Of a stretch of DNA of 64,000 nucleotides, positions 7,811 to 15,027 are shown piece after piece. The position numbers and the translations under genes were made by a program. The stretch covers positions 4,278,001 through 4,342,000 of the forward strand of contig NZ_AP024828.1 in NCBI RefSeq assembly GCF_019668465.1. Reading direction: 5' to 3'. Numbering within the stretch: the first letter of the stretch is position 1; each line of letters starts with the position of its first letter. Under the pieces are notes generated by a model. The model saw nothing but the letters and a program-made list of their open reading frames with translations. It made no database searches and was not told the DNA's origin. This DNA comes from Mycobacterium senriense (GTDB lineage: Bacteria > Actinomycetota > Actinomycetes > Mycobacteriales > Mycobacteriaceae).

Positions 7811-8521
7811 TCAGTCGGAGAAGAGTTCGCGGTTGACGGTGTGCAGGTAGGGGATGGCAAGGAACGGGGTGATGTAGAAAATGTCGTATAGCCACCAGCC
7901 GACCACCGGCAGCACGACGCCGGCGAAGCGCACGTCGGCGAACATCGTCATGTTGAAGACGTAGGTAATCCAGATCACCACGCCCATCCAGCAGGTGACC
8001 ACCATCCACTGATGACCCCAGCGCTTCATCTGCAGGAAGCCGATGGCGGCGGCGATGCGCATGGTGAAGACGGTCAGAATCAAACCGACTTCCAAGGCCT
8101 TTTCGCCGGGGCCGGCCGCGCCGCCGACCCACAGTTCGTTGTAGTGCCAGAAGTAACCGGCATCGAACATGTTGCCCCAGCCATTGAGCAGCACGCGGGC
8201 CAGAATCGTGTGGTTTGCCACCAGGTCGAGCGCCCACCCGACGGTATTGATCGCGGCATCGATGATCACGAGGTAGCCGAGCAACGTGACCAGCATCGGC
8301 CGCACCGAGAGGCCGTCGCGTTGGGCGCGACGCAGCAGCCGAACCCCCCAGAGGAATAGCGGCAAGCCGAAGATGCCGAGCGCCGCGGTGCCGATCAGCA
8401 GACTGCCGGAGATGAGCCACTTGTCGGCCTGGCGCTGCGCGAGTTGCGAGCGTTCCATGTGCTCGTCGATGGTCAGGCTCGCCTGCCCGGCGCCGCTTGA
8501 CTCGAGCTTCGGCAGATTCAC
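7811..8521 (-). CDS. Polytopic membrane protein, candidate metalloenzyme subunit (copy A')
   Basis: A 236-residue paralogue of the protein encoded at 4434-5129. By my count only 16 of the last 141 residues differ, and every His/Asp/Glu candidate ligand ([32 protein letters not shown]) is kept, while the N-terminal 95 residues have diverged more. Five to six membrane segments are visible. The start is GTG 8521 with GGGGAGGG 5-6 bases upstream. It is the first gene of the 11-gene operon; the promoter and palindrome at 8563-8590 lie just upstream. Retention of two copies in one operon suggests a heteromer or two related substrates. Confidence 0.85.
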   Translation of the reverse strand: MNLPKLESSGAGQASLTIDEHMERSQLAQRQADKWLISGSLLIGTAALGIFGLPLFLWGVRLLRRAQRDGLSVRPMLVTLLGYLVIIDAAINTVGWALDLVANHTILARVLLNGWGNMFDAGYFWHYNELWVGGAAGPGEKALEVGLILTVFTMRIAAAIGFLQMKRWGHQWMVVTCWMGVVIWITYVFNMTMFADVRFAGVVLPVVGWWLYDIFYITPFLAIPYLHTVNRELFSD

Positions 8522-8562
8522 GAACCCTCCCCGGCATCGACACTGATTGGATCGGCGTCTGC

Positions 8563-8590
8563 ACTATAGCAGGCTGACTAAAGTCAGCAA
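8563..8590 (-). promoter_or_regulatory. Promoter with internal operator for the 11-gene operon
   Basis: Read on the minus strand: TTGCTG (8590-8585), a 16-base spacer and TATAGT (8568-8563) preceded by TG, an extended -10 pattern. Between the two elements is the perfect inverted repeat GCTGACT-AA-AGTCAGC (8573-8588). A repressor bound there would block RNA polymerase. The same core recurs at 10678 beside the TetR gene at 9935. The promoter is predicted from sequence only. Confidence 0.6.
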
Positions 8591-8728
8591 AAGACGACGA
8601 GCGAGTTCGCGCCGGGCTCGAGACAACTGGGATACGCAGCGCACTACTTCGCAGTGCGCCAACGTGCAAGACAGCGTGATTCGCAGCGACTCACGAGACT
8701 GCCAGCCATAACTCCGAGCCACTTCTAC

Positions 8729-8742
8729 TGATGAAAGTCAGC
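8729..8742. promoter_or_regulatory. Imperfect copy of the TGACT-N2-AGTCA operator
   Basis: CTGATG-AA-AGTCAG has a perfect right arm (AGTCAGC reads on to 8742) but a degenerate left arm compared with 8573-8588. It lies 10 bases before the -35 element of the divergent reductase-like gene. It may be a weaker site for the same TetR protein. Confidence 0.35.
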
Positions 8743-8751
8743 TTTGGATCG

Positions 8752-8781
8752 TTGACACAACCTTCCAGCGACGCCTACGCT
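8752..8781 (+). promoter_or_regulatory. Probable promoter of the reductase-like gene at 8822
   Basis: TTGACA at 8752-8757, an 18-base spacer and TACGCT at 8776-8781 fit a SigA-type promoter, about 40 bases before the ATG at 8822. The 300-bp interval 8522-8821 holds this promoter, the divergent one at 8563-8590 and the two operator-like palindromes; I see no gene in it. Confidence 0.45.
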
Positions 8782-8821
8782 CAGCGAGCGCTCAGCCGTT
8801 GCGATCATGCAAGGAGTGGCA

Positions 8822-9924
8822 ATGACGCCCAAGTTGCCTGCCGAAAAGAAGTATCGCGTAATCCAGTGGGGCGTCGGCAATGTCGGAACGATCGCGCTCC
8901 GTCATTCGTGCACAATCCTGCCTACGAACTGGTCGGGGTGCTGTGCAATCGTCCCGAGAAGATTGGCAAGGACGCCGGCGAACTCTGCGGCAAAGCGCCG
9001 ACCGGGGTGCGCGCGACCACGGACAAGGCCGCCATCGAGGCGCTCGACGCCGATTGCGTGTTCTATGCGCCGTTATGGTCTGACCCTGATGAGGTGTGCC
9101 GCTTGCTGCGCGGCGGCAAGAACGTCGTCGCCTCAGGTGGCGCCTGGTGGTATCGAACCGAACACAGCAAGGCGGACATCGACAAGATCGATGCCGCCTG
9201 TCACGAGGGTGGGACGTCGTTTCATGCCGGTGGCGTCAACCCCGGCTTTGCCGGAGACTTACTCGTTCTGACGCTGGCCCGAATCGTCAGTCAGATCGAC
9301 ACCATTCACATTTACGAGGTGGTGAACTTCGGACGGGACACGCTGAAGTACCTGTATGAGATGGGAATGGGGAGCGATCCGGTCGGGTTCGAGGAAGGTC
9401 CGAATCTGTTGGGTCAGGCATGGCCATTGTTCGCGCAGTCGATGGCAATGGTTGTGGAGGGAATGGGTAAGACAGTCGAGAAATACACGACTGAGGTGGA
9501 GCTAGGGTGCGCCACACGTGACATCCATTTCGAAGGGGGAGAGACCAGCGATATGCCGGGCTTCAAGGGCGTGATCAAGAAGGGCAGGGTCGCTCGTCAG
9601 CATCACAAGTGGACGGCTTGGGTGGAGGGTAGGCCCCTGGTGGTCTTTCATGAGATATACACCATGGACACCTTCGATGCCATTGAGCCGCAAGAAGATT
9701 GGCCTCAGCATTATCACTACCGCATCGTGATTGAGGGCGATTCATCCACGGAGCTGATCCTGCAGGGGGCGCAGGACCCGAATGGTGGCTACGCGCTGCC
9801 CGGCTACACCTGGACCGCGATGGGCCCCGCGAACGCCATTCCCGCGGTCTGCGACGCTTCGCCGGGGTTCATGTCCCACAATGAACTCGGGCTTATGCCG
9901 CTGCGTGGCGTCATACGGCCCTAA
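8822..9924 (+). pseudogene. Dihydrodipicolinate reductase-like dehydrogenase, copy 2, frameshifted
   Basis: ATG 8822 with AAGGAG upstream opens MTPKLPAEKKYRVIQWGVGNVGTIALRH, the correct family N terminus. After CGT CAT (8901-8905) the frame continues with unrelated residues, while the frame one base over immediately reads FVHNPAYELVGVLCN and runs correctly to TAA at 9924. Restoring one T in the TT at 8905-8906 joins the two halves into a full-length enzyme of about 367 residues with GVNPGF and the usual C terminus. It is therefore either a recent one-base deletion that inactivates the gene or a sequencing error. It lies divergent from the 11-gene operon, and its relatives at 2907 and 11597 are intact. 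Confidence 0.8.
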
Positions 9925-9934
9925 CGCCCGCGTG

Positions 9935-10534
9935 TCATGCTTTCAAGCTCCGCAATGTCCTCGCGACGTAGTCTTCGAGCAGGGCGCGGCCAGTCGGCCA
10001 GTGGTTGGTGGTGATCAACAGGGCGTACAGACCCAGCAAGAAGAACACCGCACTGTTCATGGGGTTGACATCCGGATCCGTCTCGCCGCGTTCTTGGGCC
10101 CGTGCGATCTCCTGGGCGACCAGCACGATCAGCGGGTGATCCCTGCCGTCTTCGGTCTGCGGCCGGGTTTGGGAGAAGTGCAGCGCGAGAAAGTCATTGA
10201 AGAGCCGGTCGCCCAATCGGCGTTCCAATCCGACCACCAATCGGACCGCCTCATTCAGCGCGGAAGCGAGATCGTGCTTGGACCTCAGGAACTGCGCGAA
10301 CAGTTTGGCGATGCGGTCCTCTTCGCGACGCTCCAGCTCGAACAGCACGTGCTCCTTGGTGGGGAAGTGGAAGAAGAAGGTCCCGTGGGCGACGCCGGCC
10401 GCCGCCACAATGGCCCCCACGTCGGCCTCGGCCATCCCGGCGCGGGCGAACTCGCCGATCGCGGCGCCCATCAACCGCTCTCTCGTCTGCAGGCGCTTAG
10501 CTTCTCGTGCCGATAGCCGATCCGTCACAGCCAT
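9935..10534 (-). CDS. TetR-family transcriptional regulator
   Basis: A 199-residue regulator. The N-terminal helix-turn-helix reads IGEFARAGMAEADVGAIVAAAGVAHGTFFFHFPTKE (quoted here by its ends at about 26-61, with GTFFFHFPTKE as the recognition-helix tail), followed by a divergent ligand-binding domain. It converges with the frameshifted reductase-like gene (10-bp gap) and diverges from the SDR at 10744. Palindromes sharing TGACT-N2-AGTCA lie in the SDR promoter (10678) and in the operon promoter (8573), making this the best candidate for a local repressor released by a pathway substrate or CoA ester. The ligand is unknown. Confidence 0.9.
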   Translation of the reverse strand: MAVTDRLSAREAKRLQTRERLMGAAIGEFARAGMAEADVGAIVAAAGVAHGTFFFHFPTKEHVLFELERREEDRIAKLFAQFLRSKHDLASALNEAVRLVVGLERRLGDRLFNDFLALHFSQTRPQTEDGRDHPLIVLVAQEIARAQERGETDPDVNPMNSAVFFLLGLYALLITTNHWPTGRALLEDYVARTLRSLKA

Positions 10535-10677
10535 ATTTCCTCACAGTTGACCCAACTCATGCGAGAGTCTCGAAGATAACTCGACCAGTATGCCGTGTTC
10601 TGGCCAAAAAGGCTTGTACAACTTGACTATTGTTGGACCGTAAGCGCCCCGACAGATATCGGCTCCCCACGAACTCG

Positions 10678-10706
10678 TTGACTTCAGTCAATATACTTCA
10701 TAGATT
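10678..10706 (+). promoter_or_regulatory. Promoter with operator over the -35 element (SDR gene)
   Basis: TTGACT (10678-10683), a 17-base spacer and TAGATT (10701-10706) form a SigA-like promoter 38 bases before ATG 10744. The -35 hexamer is the left arm of the perfect inverted repeat TTGACT-TC-AGTCAA (10678-10691). This has the same architecture as the repeat at 8573-8588 and is a natural repressor site for the divergent TetR protein. Confidence 0.6.
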
Positions 10707-10743
10707 GGGCGGCGCACCACACCACACATCCGAGGAGCCCAGC

Positions 10744-11532
10744 ATGGCATTGGAGCAGTTCAGACTGGACGAACAGGTCGCAATCGTCACGGGAGCCGGG
10801 AAGGGTGTGGGGGCGGGCATCGCCCGGGTGTTGGCGGAGGCGGGCGCCACGGTGGTTGGGACCGCACGGACCGAGGCGGATATCGTTGGCACGATTGAGG
10901 GTATCGAAGCGGCGGGCGGTAAAGGACTGGCACTCGTCGCGGACGCGATGAGTCGTCCGGACGGAGAACGGGTCGTGAACACGGCCATGCAGCGTTTCGG
11001 CCGTATCGACATTCTGGTCAACAATGTTGGCGGGTCCACCTACGCGCGATTCCTCGACATCACCGACGAAGACTTCCGGCACACGTTCGACTGGTGTGTG
11101 ACCTCCGCCTTCATCATGAGTCAGCTTGCGGCGCCACACATGCTCAGCGCCGGACACGGTTCCATCATCAACATCTCGTCGGGCTCCGCGCGGTTCGGCA
11201 TCCGGGCGCTGACCGCCTATTGCGTTGCGAAGGGCGGCCTCGAAGCGCTTACCCGCGCCATGGCACAAGAACTCGCCCCGAAGATTCGCGTCAACGCCAT
11301 CGCCCTGGGGTCGTTCGCAACCGACGGTCTCAAGGGCAGCCTGGACCTGATGCCCGGGTCGTTGGAAAAGATGCAAGACGCGACACCGTTGCATCGGCTG
11401 GGCGACGTCGAGGATCTCGGACGGCTCGCGGTGTACCTGTCCACCCGCGACTGCTACGCGACCAATGCGACGTTCCATGTCGATGGTGGCATCGACTCGA
11501 ACAATTCGCCGCTGCCGATACCCGATTACTGA
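10744..11532 (+). CDS. Short-chain dehydrogenase/reductase (FabG-like)
   Basis: A 262-residue classical SDR: TGAGKGVGAGIA in the cofactor loop near residue 15, NNVGG at about 96, catalytic Ser in NISSGSARFG, and Tyr-x3-Lys in YCVAKGG. The C terminus DGGIDSNNSPLP is typical of FabG-like oxidoreductases. I chose ATG 10744 because GAGGAG lies just upstream and the Rossmann strand begins at the usual distance; the frame is open upstream but runs through the promoter. It is first in a three-gene plus-strand unit with the reductase-like gene (11597) and the mycofactocin-type SDR (12693). Its promoter carries the TGACT-N2-AGTCA operator. Confidence 0.9.
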   Translation: MALEQFRLDEQVAIVTGAGKGVGAGIARVLAEAGATVVGTARTEADIVGTIEGIEAAGGKGLALVADAMSRPDGERVVNTAMQRFGRIDILVNNVGGSTYARFLDITDEDFRHTFDWCVTSAFIMSQLAAPHMLSAGHGSIINISSGSARFGIRALTAYCVAKGGLEALTRAMAQELAPKIRVNAIALGSFATDGLKGSLDLMPGSLEKMQDATPLHRLGDVEDLGRLAVYLSTRDCYATNATFHVDGGIDSNNSPLPIPDY

Positions 11533-11596
11533 CCTGCGCTGGGATTGAACACATCATGATGGGTCATCACCCACCGCCGGAAGGACGAGGGTAACC

Positions 11597-12679
11597 ATGC
11601 GCAAAGTCATTCAATTCTCCACCGGTAACGTGGGCCGGCATTCGTTGCGAGCCATCATCGGCAGACCCGATCTCGAGCTGGTCGGCGTGCACGCCGCCAC
11701 CGGCGAAAAGATCGGCAAGGATGCGGCGCAGTTGTGCGGACTGAACGAACCGACCGGCATCATCGCCACCGACGACATCGACGCGCTGGTGGCCCTCGGC
11801 GCCGACTGCGTGGTGTACACCTCGCAGGGCGAAACGCGCCCGATGGAAGCCATCGAACAGATGGCCAAGTTGCTGGCTGCGGGGATCAACGTCGTCGGTA
11901 CGTCGATGGTCTGGCTGGTCACGCCGCGCCACGCCGACGACTGGTTGCGAGAGCCCTTGGAGCGCGCCTGCGCGGCCGGCAACGCCTCGCTCTACGTCAA
12001 CGGCATCGATCCCGGCTTTTCCGGCGATACGCTGGTGCACTCGGCGGCCAGCCTGACCACCCGGATCGACTCGATCACCGTGCAGGAGATCTTCGACTAC
12101 GGGAACTACGATGATGCCGAATTCACCGGTGCAGCAATGGGTTTCGGGTCGACGCCCGACGACGATTCGCCGATGATGTTTCTGCCGGGAGTGATCGTGT
12201 CGATGTGGGGAGGCCAGGTCCGCAGCCTGGCCGACAACTTGGACATCAAACTCGAGGACGTGCGCCAGCGCGTCGAACCTTGGTACACGCCAGAACGAAT
12301 CGACTGCACGATGATGACGGTCGAGCCCGGGCAGATGGCCGCGGTGCGCTTCGCCACCGAGGGGGTGCGCGGCGGCAAGCCGGTGATCACGCTCGAGCAC
12401 GTCACCAGGCTCACCCAGACCGCGGCGCCCGACTGGCAGTTCCCGCCCGACGGCCACACCGGTGTGCACCGCGTCGTCGTGGAGGGCGAACCGCGAGTGG
12501 AGATCAACACCCACGTTTCGCACCCGCTATTCGATTCCACTGAGGCCGGCTGCATCTCGACGGCCGGTCGAGCCGTCAATGCGATCGATTGGGTGTGCCG
12601 AGCGCCCCAGGGGCTGATCGGCGTGGAGGATATCCCACTCTCCGCCACGATGCGTGGCCTGATGTGGAACGAGCACTAG
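11597..12679 (+). CDS. Dihydrodipicolinate reductase-like NAD(P)-dependent dehydrogenase, copy 3
   Basis: An intact 360-residue member of the same family as the genes at 2907 and 8822. The Rossmann motif VIQFSTGNVGRHSLRAI opens the protein, and NGIDPGFSGDTLV follows at about 135-147. The ATG at 11597 is preceded by a GA-rich ribosome site. The family resembles diaminopentanoate/amine dehydrogenases and DapB by fold, but mycobacterial members sit in lipid and steroid-like catabolic clusters and their substrates are not settled. It is 64 bp after the SDR and 13 bp before the mycofactocin-type SDR, so the three are probably co-transcribed. Confidence 0.87.
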   Translation: MRKVIQFSTGNVGRHSLRAIIGRPDLELVGVHAATGEKIGKDAAQLCGLNEPTGIIATDDIDALVALGADCVVYTSQGETRPMEAIEQMAKLLAAGINVVGTSMVWLVTPRHADDWLREPLERACAAGNASLYVNGIDPGFSGDTLVHSAASLTTRIDSITVQEIFDYGNYDDAEFTGAAMGFGSTPDDDSPMMFLPGVIVSMWGGQVRSLADNLDIKLEDVRQRVEPWYTPERIDCTMMTVEPGQMAAVRFATEGVRGGKPVITLEHVTRLTQTAAPDWQFPPDGHTGVHRVVVEGEPRVEINTHVSHPLFDSTEAGCISTAGRAVNAIDWVCRAPQGLIGVEDIPLSATMRGLMWNEH

Positions 12680-12692
12680 CCGGATTTGTGGC

Positions 12693-13511
12693 ATGACGAC
12701 ATCACCTTCGGGACGCGTTGCCGGTAAACGCATTCTGATTACCGGCGCCGCCCGCGGCATGGGCCGCAGCCATGCGCTGCGGCTTGCGCAGGAGGGCGCC
12801 GACGTCATCCTGCTCGACATATGCGAATCTCTGCCCCAGATCGAATATCCCTTGGCCACAAGGGACGACCTGGCCGAAACAGTAAGATTGGTAAGGGGTT
12901 TCGATCGCCGCTGCGTGAGCGGCATCGTCGACGTTCGCGACGAGGCGCAACTGCGGTCTGCGGTCGACGACGCCGTCGGCGAGCTCGGGGGCCTCGATGG
13001 CGCGGTGGCCAATGCCGGCGTGCTCACGGTGGCGGCCTGGGACCAGACGACGGCCGACCAGTGGCGCACCGTGGTCGACGTCAATCTCATCGGGGTGTGG
13101 AACACCTGCGCGGCGGCGATACCTCACTTGCTCGATCGGGGCGGAGGCAGCCTGGTCAACGTCAGCTCGGCGGGAGCCATCAAGGGATTTCCGCTGCAGA
13201 CGCCCTACACGGCGGCCAAGCACGGCGTCGTCGGCTTGACGCTGGCCTTGGCCAACGAACTGGCGGCACAGAACGTGCGCGTCAACACAGTGCTGCCCAC
13301 CGGCGTCCCCACCGGGATGGTCCCACCGTCGTTCGGACCACTCTTGGGTGAGCAACGGTCCGACCTGGTTCCCATCTTCGTCAATGCGATGCCCACGCCG
13401 GCCGTCGAGCCCGTCGACGTCAGTAACGCAGTGCTTTTCCTGCTATCGGATGAGTCCAGGTATGTGACGGGGCTGGAGTTCAAGGTCGACGCGGGAGTGA
13501 CCATCAACTAG
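12693..13511 (+). CDS. Mycofactocin-coupled SDR family oxidoreductase
   Basis: A 272-residue SDR with the signature of the mycofactocin-coupled subfamily: ITGAARGMGRSHALRLAQEG, then LLDICESLPQIEYPLAT and the insertion RDDLAETVRLV between the second and third strands. That insertion distinguishes these enzymes, which hold NAD(H) tightly and pass electrons to the peptide-derived cofactor mycofactocin. ANAG, Ser in NVSSAGAIKG and Tyr-x3-Lys in YTAAKHG complete the active site. Known family members oxidise alcohols, which suits a catabolic role with the neighbouring SDR and reductase-like genes. The mycofactocin biosynthesis genes are not in the window. Confidence 0.85.
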   Translation: MTTSPSGRVAGKRILITGAARGMGRSHALRLAQEGADVILLDICESLPQIEYPLATRDDLAETVRLVRGFDRRCVSGIVDVRDEAQLRSAVDDAVGELGGLDGAVANAGVLTVAAWDQTTADQWRTVVDVNLIGVWNTCAAAIPHLLDRGGGSLVNVSSAGAIKGFPLQTPYTAAKHGVVGLTLALANELAAQNVRVNTVLPTGVPTGMVPPSFGPLLGEQRSDLVPIFVNAMPTPAVEPVDVSNAVLFLLSDESRYVTGLEFKVDAGVTIN

Positions 13512-13675
13512 GACGACACTAGGTCCCTGTCAACGCGCACCCTTACTGAGATCGCGTCAAGCCCATAGGCTGGGCTGTCAGATGGGCATTCATCTGGCGG
13601 CCGAATTTTGCGTGTTCGCGCTGCCGTCGCGCGCGGTAACGGATACAAATAGCTGACTTCTAAAAGGAGAGCCTT

Positions 13676-14302
13676 ATGAATACGGTCCGGACCTCCGCGC
13701 TCGGCTTGACGGCTACCGCGATGTTGATCGGCGCGGCGGTGGTGGGCTGCGGCGGGGATAAGAGCCCCACGGCGTCATCGGGTTCGGCCACGTCGTCCGG
13801 TTCGGCCGCCTCGTCGGGGTCCCCGACCAGCGCGTCACCGGGAGCGCCGGCGGACTATAGCAACCTGCTGATCAAGCCCAGCGACGTCGGTCCCAACGCC
13901 ACCGCGGACGGGCCGCCGAGCCAGAATCCCAGCGGCATCACCGGCGTGGGACAGGTTTTCAAGAACCCCGACGGCAAGCGCACCATCATCGACACGATCG
14001 CGGTGTTTCCCGACGCGGCCACGGCCACCCAGACCGCGGCCAACATGCGTGACGTCGTCGGTAAGAAGGTCAACGGGCAGCAGCAGCCCATCGACGTCGG
14101 CACCAACGGGTTCATGGTGATCGGGCAGGGAACCGACCCGGCCAACCCGATGGAGATCTCCGAGGCAGTGTTCGTCGAGGGCAGGGCCATGGTCGATCTG
14201 GAGTCCGACTGTGTCATCGGCAATCCCACGCCGGACGACATCATGCTCGATCTCGCCCGTAAGCAAGAGGCCGCGGTCAAGGCGGGCCTACCGGCTAGCT
14301 GA
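13676..14302 (+). CDS. Putative lipoprotein
   Basis: A 208-residue protein with a lipoprotein signal: MNTVRTSALGLTATAML, a hydrophobic core and the lipobox AVVGC near residue 25. A Ser/Ala/Gly-rich linker with repeated SSGSA units (about 31-58) leads to a globular domain of about 150 residues with no motif I recognise. It should be exported and anchored on the outer face of the plasma membrane. The ATG at 13676 has AAAGGAGA about 8 bases upstream. It converges with the TetR gene at 14314 (11-bp gap) and is separated from the upstream SDR by 164 bp, so it is probably its own transcription unit. Confidence 0.82.
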   Translation: MNTVRTSALGLTATAMLIGAAVVGCGGDKSPTASSGSATSSGSAASSGSPTSASPGAPADYSNLLIKPSDVGPNATADGPPSQNPSGITGVGQVFKNPDGKRTIIDTIAVFPDAATATQTAANMRDVVGKKVNGQQQPIDVGTNGFMVIGQGTDPANPMEISEAVFVEGRAMVDLESDCVIGNPTPDDIMLDLARKQEAAVKAGLPAS

Positions 14303-14313
14303 GCCGCCAGTCG

Positions 14314-14943
14314 TCATAGTGGCCAGCTGTCCGGCTGCACCTCGTAACGCAACGCGGCGGCCGGAGGCAGCGGCTGACGGTCGTTGACCGAGATCGCGTC
14401 GATGACGAGGGCGACATAGCGTCGCCAGCCGTCGCTGCCCGCATCCATGGTCGAGAGCACGCTGAAGAGCATCGCAATCAGGCGAGGCAGGTCGTCGGTG
14501 ACCAGGTCGGCGCGGATGCGACCGGCTCGCTGGCCCGCACGGGCAAGGTCGCCGAGTGCGTCGTTGAGTGATACCGAAACGTCGGACGTGAGCGACCCGG
14601 CCCGGCGCGCGGCGGTCAGCAGACTGTGTTCCCGCGCCCCCAGCGAGATCGCCGCTTCGATCAGCTGGGTCAAATCTTGCAGCGGATCCTCGGTGCGACG
14701 CGCCTTGTCGATCACCGGCGTGAGGTTCTCGGCGATGCTTTGATCCAGGGCGGCGCGGACCAGGTCGGCTTTAGCCGGAAACCTGCGATAGAGGGTGCGC
14801 TCACCGACGCCCGCCCGGCGGGCGACTGCTTCCACAGGGGCGTCGGGCCCCAGCTCGCTATAGACCTCACGCGCCGCGCGCAGGATGCGCTCTACGTTGC
14901 GCGCCGCGTCGGCCCGCAACGGCCGGTCTTCCACCGCGGTCAT
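14314..14943 (-). CDS. TetR-family transcriptional regulator
   Basis: A 209-residue regulator with an N-terminal helix-turn-helix (VEAVARRAGVGERTLYRRFPAK by its ends; recognition part GERTLYRRFP at about 52-61) and a helical ligand domain. It diverges from the cytochrome P450 at 15028. The 84-bp intergenic region contains a perfect 16-bp palindrome (14958-14973) that is the obvious operator. It probably represses both itself and the P450 in the absence of an inducer, which may be the P450 substrate; the ligand is not identifiable from sequence. Confidence 0.9.
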   Translation of the reverse strand: MTAVEDRPLRADAARNVERILRAAREVYSELGPDAPVEAVARRAGVGERTLYRRFPAKADLVRAALDQSIAENLTPVIDKARRTEDPLQDLTQLIEAAISLGAREHSLLTAARRAGSLTSDVSVSLNDALGDLARAGQRAGRIRADLVTDDLPRLIAMLFSVLSTMDAGSDGWRRYVALVIDAISVNDRQPLPPAAALRYEVQPDSWPL

Positions 14944-14957
14944 GGTGACAGCGTAAC

Positions 14958-14973
14958 TGACAGTTGACTGTCA
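14958..14973. promoter_or_regulatory. Operator palindrome between TetR gene and P450
   Basis: TGACAGT-TG-ACTGTCA is a perfect inverted repeat (7-bp arms, 2-bp centre). It begins 14 bp upstream of the TetR start and ends 55 bp before the P450 start. Size and position fit binding of TetR dimers controlling both divergent genes. Confidence 0.65.
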
Positions 14974-15027
14974 ACAACCGTCGCTTTACGCTCGACCAAC
15001 TGGCAGATATCTGACACTTAATGGGAA

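Noticed and set aside
4434..8521. Polytopic proteins as PmoA/AmoA/PmoC (copper monooxygenase) subunits
   Set aside because: Compared with recalled PmoA, AmoA and PmoC sequences there is no shared motif or helix order; the likeness is only a similar size and number of His residues.
13579..13596. Inverted repeat CAGATG-N6-CATCTG after the mycofactocin-type SDR
   Set aside because: The stem is only 6 bp without a U tract, and it lies closer to the next promoter region than to the stop; too weak to call a terminator or operator.
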